Below, one piece after another: positions 21,000 to 30,654 of a DNA stretch of 64,000 nt. The DNA is from Alentia gelatinosa. Taxonomy: Eukaryota; Annelida; Polychaeta; Phyllodocida; Polynoidae. Position 1 is the first letter of the stretch. The number at the start of each line of letters is the position of its first letter. The notes beneath the pieces are model-generated. The model saw nothing but the letters and a program-made list of their open reading frames with translations. It had not been told where the DNA came from and did not search any database. The translations under genes were made by a program, and so were the position numbers. The stretch is from contig OX465580.1 in the NCBI GenBank assembly GCA_950022655.1, positions 5,317,122 to 5,381,121 on the forward strand, given 5' to 3'.

Positions 21000-21518
21000 G
21001 TTATCGTAACCTCTGAATAGCTCATACTACAAACCTGTTTGATATTGCCGGCCAGGTCATGGTAGTACTTGATGCCCTATTAAAACATCAACTGATGTAT
21101 AAATACTAAGTTATCATAAATCTCTTGAGTATGAACCTTGCCCTGTTTAGATGTGTACTGATGCATGAATACTAAGTTATCGTAACCTCTGAATAGCTCA
21201 TACTACAAACCTGTTTGATATTGCCGGCCAGGTCACAGTAGTACTTGATGCCCTTATTTAGACATGTTTTGATGTATAAATACTTAGTTATCGTTAATCG
21301 CATACTACAAACCTGTTTGATATTGCCGGCCAGGTCACAGTAGTACTTGATGCCCTTATTTAGACATGTTTTGATGTATAAATACTTAGTTATCGTTAAT
21401 CGCATACTACAAACCTGTTTGATATTGCCAGCCAGGTCGCGGTAGTACTTGATGCTCTTATTTAGACATGTTTTGATGTATAAATACTTAGTTATCGTAA
21501 TCTCTGAGTTGTACAAAC
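21000..21518 (-). repeat. 102-bp minisatellite duplicating the exon C8 3' end and donor
   Basis: On the minus strand each unit reads GGGCATCAAGTACTACTGTG ... GGCAATATCAAACAGGTTTG, the last ~45 nt of exon C8 plus its GT donor, followed by intron sequence with ATAACTAAGTATTTATACAT. Complete units start every 102 bp (for example CTACAAACCTG at 21304 and 21406); four or five copies are seen, and the most distal one (about 21020-21130) is diverged and partial. The period is a multiple of three, so a frame stays open through three units. Each unit offers a decoy donor CAG|GTTTGTA. Confidence 0.9.
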
Positions 21519-21809
21519 CTGTTTGATATTGCCGGCCAGGTCACGGTAGTACTTGATGCCCTGTTTTGACGTGTACTGATGCATGACCCCCGTCACTGAC
21601 TCGGCCCCACTCAGCGTACTCGTGCCCCGCGCCTGCGCACCGCACGCCCCCTGACCTGCCCCCTGGTGGCGCGCCTGCTGGTCGCGGTAGGCTGCCGCCA
21701 GGTGCGCTGCGGGGGGCAGGCTGTCGGCAGTGAAGTGTGACGGGTTGTAGTGGGTGGAAGACACTTCAGAGGCCGCTGTTAGAGCCGGGTTAGACCGCTC
21801 TATCTTCTC
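21519..21809 (-). CDS. ANKRD6: ANKRD6 (Diversin)-like protein, coding exon C8
   Basis: Exon of 291 nt, 97 residues (308-404), phase 0 on both sides. The acceptor is TTATTTTTTTAG before GAGAAGATAGAG; the donor is CAAACAG|GTTTGT at 21519/21518. It begins EKIERSNPALTAASEVSSTH, has an Ala/Gln/Gly-rich middle (AHLAAAYRDQQARHQGAGQG) and ends GIKYYRDLAGNIKQ. The end lines up with the YTLYRGKDGK segment just ahead of the conserved Cys block in vertebrate ANKRD6. The linker itself is poorly conserved. The 3' end and donor are repeated downstream as a minisatellite. Confidence 0.88.
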
Positions 21810-21879
21810 CTAAAAAAAATAAAAAATTCAGTAATTAGATTAATCTAATCAATTTTTTTAAGCGATTTTTAAGGGGATA

Positions 21880-22100
21880 TTGTGTTACAACACAATCACT
21901 GAGTTCGGCTATATAGCCGTTCTTCCACCTGGCCCTAGACCCCCTACTCCTCATTCTAATGGCGGGTGTTAGCCGAATGGGCAGTGGGTACCATTTTTTG
22001 TGTAAGTCTTTGGTATGACCCGGCCGGGGTTTGAACCCATAACCTCCCATGCTTGAGGCAAACACCTCTACCACTTGGCCACCGAGCTTGACCGACTTCA
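21880..22100 (-). mobile_element. tRNA-derived SINE, second family
   Basis: On the minus strand the head reads AGCTCGGTGGCCAAGTGGTA (A-box TGGCCAAGTGG) and about 35 nt later GGTTATGGGTTCAAACCCCG (B box GGTTCAAACCC). A body follows with GGTCATACCAAAGACTTACA and CTAACACCCGCCATTAGAAT. The tail runs into an AT-rich end. It lacks a complete tRNA fold and CCA-adjacent stem, so it is a SINE rather than a tRNA gene. It lies in the intron between C7 and C8. Confidence 0.65.
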
Positions 22101-22523
22101 ATTAATTAATAAGGGATGTCAGTTGGAAGCATGAAAAATAGAGGAAATATTTTTTACATGATATTTACAGCCTCAGAAAGACTGAGAAAACTTGTAAAAT
22201 ACATCATTATTGGACATGGAATGGGGTTGTGGTGTGTGGGAAGGTTTAAACAATTGTTTATTTGTGTGAATCAGGCCCAATTTATTCTCTTTGTTTTGTA
22301 CAAGAAAATGAAATTTATAAACTGAAGATGAATACAAGGATTTTCCTGTGAAAAAAATGCCATCTCTGTATTAATTCTAATTAAATTAAAGAGGAAGGTA
22401 TATACACCATGGTTTATTGTTTATATACATAGTTTTATAGTAACTTATTTTCAAGGATGCCAGTTGGGTCAGAAAAATTTGGGTCAGAAATATTTCATAC
22501 GGAAATAGTTTTTATTAGGAAAA

Positions 22524-22855
22524 CATGTCATTTTCAGCCATTTTCTTCCAACTGTTTATGCAAACATGTCATTTTCAGCCATTTTCTTCTAACTGTTTAT
22601 GCAAACATGTCATTTTCAGCCATTTTCTTCTAACTGTTTATGCAAACATGTCATTTTCAGCCCTTTTCTTCTAACTGTTTATGCAAACATGTCATTTTCA
22701 GCCATTTTCTTCTAACTGTTTATGCAAACATGTCATTTTCAGCCATTTTCTTCTAACTGTTTATGCAAACATGTCATTTTCAGCCATTTTCTTCTAACTG
22801 TTTATGCAAACATGTCATTTTCAGCCATTTTCTTCTAACTGTTTATACATCTCCA
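22524..22855. repeat. 41-bp minisatellite next to exon C7
   Basis: Eight near-identical units AAACATGTCATTTTCAGCCA followed by TTTTCTTCTAACTGTTTATGC. The array stops about 20 nt from the C7 donor, on its intron side. Very low divergence implies recent amplification. Confidence 0.95.
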
Positions 22856-22875
22856 TAAAAAAAAATCTGACTTAC

Positions 22876-23172
22876 TTTGGCCTTTTTTCTCCGGAAGAAG
22901 AACCCTCGCTTCTCCTCCTTCTTCTCTCCCTCCGCCGCAGCCCCTGACTTTGACTTGCCCTTGGACTTTCCGAAACGCCCCTTCTTGTCCTTGACCTTGG
23001 GCTTGGAGGTGACGATGAGGATGACTTCCGGGTGCTCCTTCCGGCGCGCTACGTCGACGGCCGTCTCGTTCTGCTTGTTCCGGATGTTGACGTCGATCGG
23101 CGACTCACACAGCAGTTTGGTAATCTTCCGCCGCTTGAGCGCCGCCGCGATATGTAGTGCCGTGTCGCCGTT
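22876..23172 (-). CDS. ANKRD6: ANKRD6 (Diversin)-like protein, coding exon C7
   Basis: Exon of 297 nt, 99 residues (209-307), phase 0. Acceptor CCACCCATACAG|AACGGC, donor GCCAAA|GTAAGT. It carries one complete ankyrin repeat (NGDTALHIAAALKRRKITKL), a second partial repeat (NKQNETAVDVARRKEHPEVI, as in vertebrate NNAGQTPLETARYHNNPEV) and then a strongly basic stretch with Lys/Gly/Ser runs ending RGFFFRRKKAK. In Diversin the ankyrin domain is needed for Dishevelled and planar-polarity signalling and for membrane targeting; the basic stretch could bind phospholipid or act as a nuclear signal, which is inference. The acceptor and first codons are tandemly repeated upstream. Confidence 0.93.
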
Positions 23173-25560
23173 CTGTATGGGTGGAATACGGGGTGATATA
23201 AGCACAGATATATAAGTATGATATGTAGTGCCGTGTCGCCGTTCTGTATGGGTGGAATACGGGGTGATATGGGGGGTAATTATATGCATAGATATATGAG
23301 TATGATATGTAGTGCCGTGTCTCCGTTCTGTATGGGTGGAATACGGGGTGATATGGGGGGTAATTATATGCATAGATATATGAGTACGATATGTAGTGCC
23401 GTGTCGCCGTTCTGTATGGGTGGAATACGGTAATATAGTGTAATATATGCATAGATATATCAGTATGATATGTAGTGCTATATCAGGGGGAATATAGGGT
23501 GATATACGCATAGATATATGAGTATGATATGTAGTGCCGTGTCTCCATTCTGTATGGGTGGAATACGATAATATGGGGGTAATTATATGCATAGATATAT
23601 GAGTACGATATGTAGTGCCATATCAGGGAGAATATAGAGTGATATACGCATAGATATATGAGTATGATATGTAGTGCCGTGTCTCCATTCTGTATGGGTG
23701 GAATACGATAATATGGGGGTAATTATATGCATAGATATATGAGTACGATATGTAGTGCCATATCAGGGGGAATATAGAGTGATATATGCATTGATATATG
23801 AGTATGATATGTAGTGCTGTGTCGCCGTTCTGTATGGGTGGAATACGGTAATATGGGGGTAATTATATGCATAGATATATGAGTACGATATGTAGTGCCA
23901 TATCAGGGGGAATATAGGGTGATATACGCATAGATATATGAGTATGATATGTAGTGCCATATCAGGGGGAATATAGAGTGATATACGCATAGATATATGA
24001 GTATGATATGTAGTGCCGTGTCTCCGTTCTGTATGGGTGGAATACGGTAATATGGGGGTAATTATATGCATAGATATATGAGTACGAAATGTCGTGCCAT
24101 ATCAGGGGGAATATAGAGTGATATACGCATAGATATATGAGTATGATATGTAGTGCCGTGTCTCCGTTCTGTATGGGTGGAATACGGTAATATGGGGGTA
24201 ATTATATGCATAGATATATGAGTACGATATGTAGTGCCATATCAGGGGGAATATAGAGTGATATATGCATAGATATATGAGTATGATATGTAGTGCCGTG
24301 TCGCCGTTCTGTATGGGTGGAATATGGGGTAATATACGCATAGATATATGAGTATGATATGTAGTGCCGTGGCTCCGTTCTGTATGGGTGGAATACGGGG
24401 TGATATGGGGGGTAATTATATGCATAGATATATGAGTACGATATGTAGTGCCATATCAGGGGGAATATAGAGTGATATACGCATAGATATATGAGTATGA
24501 TATGTAGTGCCGTGTCTCCGTTCTGTATGGGTGGAATACAGTAATATAGTGTAATATATGCATAGATATATGAGTATGATATGTAGTGCCGTGTCTCCGT
24601 TCTGTATGGGTGGAATATGGGGTAATATACGCATAGATATATGAGTATGATATGTAGTGCCGTGTCTCCGTTCTGTATGGGTGGAATACGGGGTGATATG
24701 GGGGGTAATTATATGCATAGATATATGAGTACGATATGTAGTGCCATATCAGGGGGAATATAGAGTGATATACGCATAGATATATGAGTACGATATGTAG
24801 TGCCGTGTCTCCGTTCTGTATGGGTGGAATACGGTAATATGGGGGTAATTATATGCATAGATATATGAGTACGATATGTAGTGCCATATCAGGGGGAATA
24901 TAGGGTGATATATGCATAGATATATGAGTACGATATGTAGTGCCGTGTCTCCGTTCTGTATGGGTGGGATACGGGGAGATATATGCATAGATATATGAGT
25001 ACGATATGTAGTGCCGTGTCTCTGTTCTGTATGTGTGGAATACGGGGAGATATGCGCACAAGTATATGAGTACAATATATGAGTACAATATATGAGTACG
25101 ATATGTTATTTTCCTGTGGAATACGGGGAGATAAATGCACAGATATATAAGTACGATATGAAGTGCGGTGTCACCCTTCTGTATGTGTGGAATAACGGGG
25201 TAATTATATGCATAGATATATGAGTACGATATGTAGTGCCGTGTCTCCGTTCTGTATGTGTGGAATACGGGGAGATATATGCATAGATATATGAGTATGA
25301 TATGTAATTCAGTTATGGCGAAATACATGATAATGTAAGCATAAATATATGCATATATATATATGAGATGTAATACCATATCAGGAGGAATATGGGGTAT
25401 TATATGCATAGTTATACGAGTATAATATGTACCATTCTGCACGAGTGGAATGCAGGTTGATATATCCACGAATATATAAGTAAGATATGTAGTGCCATAT
25501 CAGGGGGAACATAGGGTAATATATGCATAGATATAGGAGTATAAGAAGGATATTTAGAGC
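23173..25560 (-). repeat. ~70-bp minisatellite duplicating the C7 acceptor and exon start
   Basis: On the minus strand, type A units read CCGTATTCCACCCATACAGA then ACGGAGACACGGCACTACAT, the real C7 acceptor (ATACAG|AACGG) and the codons for NGDTALHI, followed by ATACTCATATATCTATGCAT. Type B units replace the acceptor with CCCCCTGATATGGCACTACA and have lost it. A and B alternate as a higher-order repeat. I count about 15 acceptor-bearing A units between 23241 and 24953, and three further diverged ones up to 25249. The outer part to 25560 is degenerate. The array fills almost the whole intron between C6 and C7. Confidence 0.9.
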
Positions 25561-25616
25561 CAAGCTGCCATTTTGTACAGATGATGATAGGTAGTGCCGG
25601 CATGTGAGAGACTAAC

Positions 25617-25715
25617 CTTGTTCTGTTCATTGACGTTGGCCTTAGCAGAACAGAGAATCCGCGTAACTCCTGCATGTCCATACCTGGCAGCTGTGTGAAG
25701 TGGAGTGTCTCCATA
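25617..25715 (-). CDS. ANKRD6: ANKRD6 (Diversin)-like protein, coding exon C6
   Basis: Exon of exactly 99 nt encoding one 33-residue ankyrin repeat (residues 176-208): YGDTPLHTAARYGHAGVTRI then LCSAKANVNEQNK. The acceptor is TTTATTTTCAG|TATGGA and the donor AACAAG|GTTAGT. It has the canonical G-TPLH-AA-GH pattern and matches the vertebrate repeat NAGDTCLHVAARYNHLS. Phase 0 at both ends. Confidence 0.92.
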
Positions 25716-25739
25716 CTGAAAATAAATAAACACTAGTTA

Positions 25740-26290
25740 CAACCAGATTACCCACAATGCAACAGTTTAACCACAATGCTACATTCTACCCACAATGCAA
25801 CAGCCAACCAACAATGTAAAATTTTATCTACAATGCAATATTCCACCCACAATACAAGAATTTACTCAGTCTACCCACAATGCAAGAGTCTACCAACAAT
25901 GCACCAGTTTACCCACAATGCATCAGTTTACCCACAATGCTACATTCTATCCACAATGCAGCAGTTTACCCACAATGCAACATTCTACTCGCAATGCAAC
26001 ATTCTACTCGCAATGCAAGAGTTTACCCACAATGCAAAAGTTTACCCACAATGCAACATTCTACCTACAATGCAACATTGCACCCACAAAGCAACATTGC
26101 ACCCACAATGCAACAGCTTTCCCATAATGCAAGCGTTTACCAACAATACAACAGTTTATCCAGAATGCAGCAGTTTACCCACAACGCAGCATTCTACCCA
26201 CAACGCAACACTCCACCCACAATGCAACACCTTTCCCACAATTTAAAACTTTACCCACAATGCAACGTTTTACCCACAATGCAGCAGTCA
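25740..26290. repeat. ~19-20-bp minisatellite upstream of exon C6
   Basis: About 27 units of CCCACAATGCAACATTCTA or variants (AGTTTACCCACAATGCA). It starts some 25 nt from the C6 acceptor on the intron side. Frames in it are open only because the unit lacks stops; they are not genes. Confidence 0.9.
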
Positions 26291-26929
26291 GGTACTGTGA
26301 AGTATCAGCAGACTGAAAACAGACACCCGCCAAGTACCAGCTACATCTGAATCTACCCAGAATGCACCAGTGCCGACTATAAAGTTATCAGCCTCTGACA
26401 CACAAAGAGATGTGGTGACAGGGCAGACAGATGAAGATCGAGTGCCCAAATCCATGTCTCTATCAAAAACACCGAGTGTATTTTTATTGGGTTGTATATG
26501 TCGAGACTGGATGCATTGTCCAGTGTTGACTTATTTCTTTACTTGTGAGTTTGAGTGACATGACCTACTGTCAGTTTTTGCTCTTCGTCTCACATTTGAA
26601 TGCTAGAGCTGGTTTTTAGATGAAGTCCCGGTTTTCGTCTGGGAATATCCCTACAGATCTTACCAGGCATTGGCTTATGTTTTCAACTGGGGAAAGATCT
26701 TAGAGCGTTCGAGGGATATTTTTAACAGATCCTGAACTAAAACAGTCACCGAGTACTAGAACCGGTGATACTTATACTGGTGTATATAATATGTGGAGAT
26801 TTATCTACGTGATATAATATCCCTTCCGATTAAGCATCAAGTAAACGGGAAAATTGTGTACACCTAAAGAGGTTTGAGCTATCACAATCACAGAAAGGAG
26901 ACATTTATTTCACTACTTTTAGCTGATCA

Positions 26930-27428
26930 CTTATTTATACTTTGCTGGTTGGGGTTTGAGCTATCACAATGAGAGAAAAGAGATATTTATTCTCACTAAT
27001 GTTAGCTAATTATGTATTCATATTTTTCTGGACTTCTGTTTTGGTGGTTGGGGTTTGAGCTATCACAATCACAGAAAGAGGACACTTATTCTCACTACTT
27101 TTAGCTAATCACATATTCATATTTTTCTGGACTCACAATATTTCTGTCATTGAGATTTGAGCTATCACAGTCTGAGAAAGGAGACAATTGTTCTCACTAC
27201 TTTTAGCTAATCATGTATTTATATTTTTCTGGACTCCAATCCCCAATATTTCAGTGGTTGGGGTTTGAGCTATCACAATCAGAAAAAGGAGACACTTATT
27301 CTCGCTACTTTTAGCTATTCATGTATTCATATTTTGCTGGAATGTTTCAGTGTTTGAGATTTGAGCTATCACAGTCTATGAAAGGAGACCTCATTCTCGC
27401 TACTTTTAGCTCATGTTGCTGTACTCAC
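26930..27428. repeat. ~85-105-bp minisatellite next to exon C5
   Basis: Five to six units of GGTTTGAGCTATCACAATCA, then AAAGGAGACACTTATTCTCA, CTACTTTTAGCTAATCATGT and ATTCATATTTTTCTGGA, with variable spacer length. The last unit ends about 10 nt from the C5 donor (27429/27428). 26291-26929 is unannotated intron. Confidence 0.85.
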
Positions 27429-27527
27429 GTTGTTTTTGTGGTCGGGGGTGGTGTTGGCATAAAGCATCACACGTGCGCTCTGGTTGTGTCCATTTTGTGC
27501 CGCTAGATGGAGCGCCGAAAATCCCGC
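27429..27527 (-). CDS. ANKRD6: ANKRD6 (Diversin)-like protein, coding exon C5
   Basis: 99-nt exon, one ankyrin repeat (residues 143-175): AGFSALHLAAQNGHNQSARV then MLYANTTPDHKNN. The acceptor is AATTTGATTTCAG|GCGGGA and the donor AACAAC|GTGAGT. It closely matches vertebrate [20 protein letters not shown]...DLKNN, including the unusual QN-HNQS-RV, which makes orthology to Diversin specific rather than generic ankyrin similarity. Confidence 0.93.
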
Positions 27528-27654
27528 CTGAAATCAAATTAAAATTAAATATGTGTTACACATGGAAAGCAATGCATTGGAGTTTTATTACTGGATTGGT
27601 CGTTGTCCAGTAGCTTTTCTCTTTTTCTTGCAAAAGAATTACTTAAATCGAATA

Positions 27655-28633
27655 TTTAGTTTAACTTGTAATTCCTACCTTGTTTGTAATATTAACATGA
27701 AATCTCATACCTTGTTCGTAATGTTGACATGAGCTCGTTGCTTGACTGTTCCATATATTAGTGATTTCGTCTAACTCATACCTTGTTCGTAATGCTGATA
27801 TGAGTTCATCGTTTGACTGTTCCATATATTAGTGATTTCGTCTAACTCATACCTTGTTCGTAATGCTGATATGAGTTCATTGTTTGACTGTTCCATATAT
27901 TAGTGATTTCGTCTAACTCGTACCTTGTTTGTAATGTTAATGTGACTTCATTGTTTGACTGTTCCATATATTAGTGATTTCGTCTAACTCATACCTTGTT
28001 CGTAATGTTGACATGAGCTCGTTGCTTGACTGTTCCATATATTAGTGATTTCGTCTAACTCATACCTTGTTCGTAATGCTGATATGAGTTCATTGTTTGA
28101 CTCTTACATATATTAGTGATTTCGTCTAACTCGTACCTTGTTTGTAATGTTAATGTGACTTCATTGTTTGACTGTTCCATATATTAGTGATTTCGTCTAA
28201 CTCGTAGCTTGTTCATAATGTTGATGTGACTTCATTGTTTGACTGTTCCATATATTAGTGATTTCGTCTAACTCATACCTTGTTTGTAATGTTGATGTGA
28301 CTTCATTGTTTGACTGTTCCATATATTAGTGATTTCGTCTAACTCGTACCTTGTTCATAATGCTGATATGAGTTCATTGTTTGACTGTTCCATATATTAG
28401 TGATTTCGTCTAACTCATACCTTGTTTGTAATGTTGACGTGACTTCATTGTTTGACTGTTCCATATACTAGTGATTTCGTCTAACTCATACCTTGTTCGT
28501 AATGCTGATATGAGTTCATCGTTTGACTGTTACTTATGTTAGAGATTTTGTCTAATACGCACCTTGTTCGTAATGTTAACATGAGTTTAATGTTTGACTG
28601 TTACATATATTAGTGATTTCGTCTGACTCGTAC
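27655..28633 (-). repeat. 71-bp minisatellite duplicating the exon C4 3' end and donor
   Basis: On the minus strand each unit reads GTCAAACAATGAACTCATAT, CAGCATTACGAACAAGGTAT, GAGTTAGACGAAATCACTAA, TATATGG: a diverged copy of the last ~36 nt of C4, the AACAAG|GT donor and ~35 nt of intron. About 14 units run head to tail directly into the real exon end at 28634. All but one (CAAGCTACG at about 28205) keep an AAG|GT(A/G) donor core. Confidence 0.9.
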
Positions 28634-28732
28634 CTTGTTCGTAATGTTTACATGAGTTCGTTGCTTGACCAGTAGCTCCAGTGTTTTGCTGTAGCCGTTC
28701 CAAGCTGCCTCATGTATCGCTGCGTTCCCATG
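28634..28732 (-). CDS. ANKRD6: ANKRD6 (Diversin)-like protein, coding exon C4
   Basis: 99-nt exon, one ankyrin repeat (residues 110-142): HGNAAIHEAAWNGYSKTLEL then LVKQRTHVNITNK. Acceptor GATTGTTGTTTCAG|CATGGG; donor AACAAG|GTACGA. Matches vertebrate [20 protein letters not shown]. Phase 0. The 3' end and donor seed the 71-bp array that follows in the intron; reading past the real donor meets an in-frame TAA after eight codons. Confidence 0.92.
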
Positions 28733-28749
28733 CTGAAACAACAATCTCT

Positions 28750-29124
28750 CACTGTGACAAAAAGCCGAGGAAATATGAAATAATCAAAAAAACAAATTAA
28801 ATATGTACATTTTAAAGTAAAAATCTGATAATTATGTACAACATTAAATTAACCCTAATCATAGCCTATGTGATAAAAATTAACAACTAGAAAATTGATA
28901 ATAATTATTTTCAAGCTCTGAATTATGACTACACTAGAGATATCAATCCCCTCACTAGTGGTTTAAGGTACTAAAACACTAAGTACATCAGTAAATTAAC
29001 ATACCACCTAACAACATTAATATCCAAGTTCCCTCATAAAGCATGAACCGCTTCCAGAACCAAGCAGAGCTCCGGTTTTCACCAAACGGGACCAGAAAGG
29101 CTTCCCCTACTTCCCACTAAAGCA
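28750..29124. other. Intron between C3 and C4, AT-rich part
   Basis: No repeat or gene recognised. Confidence 0.4.
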
Positions 29125-30050
29125 GGATTCACACTGAGCGAGTCTTATACCTCGACATGGCATGAGAAGGACTGGTCTTTGATATAGCAGTAAATCTACC
29201 ACTGCTGGGGAAGAAGGAGAAAGGTGGCTGTACACCACACCACATAGACATGGCATGAGAAGGACTGGTCTTTGATATAGCAGTAAATCTACCACTGCTG
29301 GGGATGAAGGAGAAAGGTGGCTGTACACCACACCACATAGACATGGCATGAGAAGGACTGGTCTTTGATATAGCAGTAAATCTACCACTGCTGGGGATGA
29401 AGGAGAAAGGTGGCTGTACACCACACCACATAGACATGGTATGAGAAGGACTGGCCTTTAATATAGCAGTAAATCTACCACTGCTGGAGATGAAGGAGAA
29501 AGGTGGCTGTACACTACACCACATAGACATGGTATGAGAAGGATTGGCCTTTAATATAGCAGTAAATCTACCACTGCTGGAGATGAAGGAGAAAGGTGGC
29601 TGTACACCACACCACATAGACATGGGATAAGAAGGACTGGCCTTTAATATAGCAGTAAATCTACCACTGCTGGGGGTGAAGGAGAAACGTGGCTGTACAC
29701 CACACCACATAGACATGGTATGAGAAGGATTGGCCTTTGATATAGCAGTAAGTCTACCACTGCTGGGGGTGAAGGAGAAACGTGGCTGTACACCACACCA
29801 CTTAGACATGGTATGATAAGGACTGGCCTCTGATATAGCAGTAAGTCTACCACTGCTGGGGATGTAGGATAAATTTGGCTGTACACCACACCACATAGAC
29901 ATGGTATGAGAAGGACTGGCCTTTAATAAAGCAGTAAGTCTACCACTGCTGGGGGTGAAGGAGAAAGGTGGCTGTACACCACACCACATAGACATGGTAT
30001 GAGAAGGACCGGCCTTTGATATAGCAGTAAGTCCACCTATAGAGAAGGTA
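29125..30050 (-). repeat. ~93-bp array derived from the SINE middle segment, about 10 copies
   Basis: On the minus strand each unit reads CATACCATGTCTATGTGGTG, TGGTGTACAGCCACCTTTCT, CCTTCATCCCCAGCAGTGGT, AGATTTACTGCTATATCAAA, GGCCAGTCCTTCT. The period of about 93 bp is a multiple of three, so long open frames appear on the minus strand without being genes. The same unit occurs once in the SINEs at 20665 and 48546, and in small arrays at 32585 and 36995. Confidence 0.9.
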
Positions 30051-30654
30051 ACTGACTAGATCTGCACCTCTACGTGTGACTAGATCTCCACCGAGACTTA
30101 ATCCTCTACGACCCACACACGCACCGCATGGTTAGCGCCATGCACCTAGCAGGGGTGTGGTTCATAACACAGGGTGCGCACCCTCACAGCTAACAAAACT
30201 TATAATTTTTTAGTCTGTCCTAATGACTGGTGCAAAGATTTATCACAAATATATCAATTTTTTTTTAAAGCATCGGCAGTATTAAGAAGTTTATAATGTA
30301 TTCTTAATTTCAAAAAAATATATCAATTTTAATGTTTCGTATGCTGCTTATGAAGTAAAGAGGATAATACTTTCAGTATGAGTAAAATATGCAAAAACAT
30401 AACCAATAATAATATGGTGTAAAATCTTCTTGTTTTTACTGTTACTTCGTCTAGAATATAATTTACCAATGACAAAGTTGTCAATAAAGTCTAGAAATAG
30501 TACGTGGGGAATTTTTAAACTCTGCTTATTTTCAATTTTTATCTCTAAAAATTCGATACAAAATTTATTTTTTAACCAACAATAATCTAAGAAATAGTGA
30601 AAAAAAATCATCTAGATACTGCCCCAATGAAATTTGAAAATTACTAATTAGAAA
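30051..30654. other. Intron, unannotated AT-rich DNA
   Basis: No supportable feature between the SINE-derived array and the 75-80-bp array. Confidence 0.35.

Noticed and set aside
22010..22095. Possible tRNA gene on the minus strand (A and B boxes present)
   Set aside because: No complete cloverleaf or acceptor stem could be closed, and the boxes continue into a SINE-like body. The same applies to the heads at 37360-37437 and 51203-51300.
23600..25469. Minus-strand frames up to 206 codons made of Tyr/Ile/His repeats
   Set aside because: They read the C7-derived array; only the part directly continuous with exon C7 has possible biological meaning, which is treated as a finding.
25776..26350. 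Two 156-codon plus-strand frames rich in Thr/Asn/Gln/Cys
   Set aside because: Coincide with the 19-20-bp minisatellite.
29129..29995. 288-codon minus-strand frame with a repeating MWCGVQPPFSFIPSSG peptide
   Set aside because: It is the ~93-bp SINE-derived unit in tandem; the same peptide appears wherever that repeat occurs.
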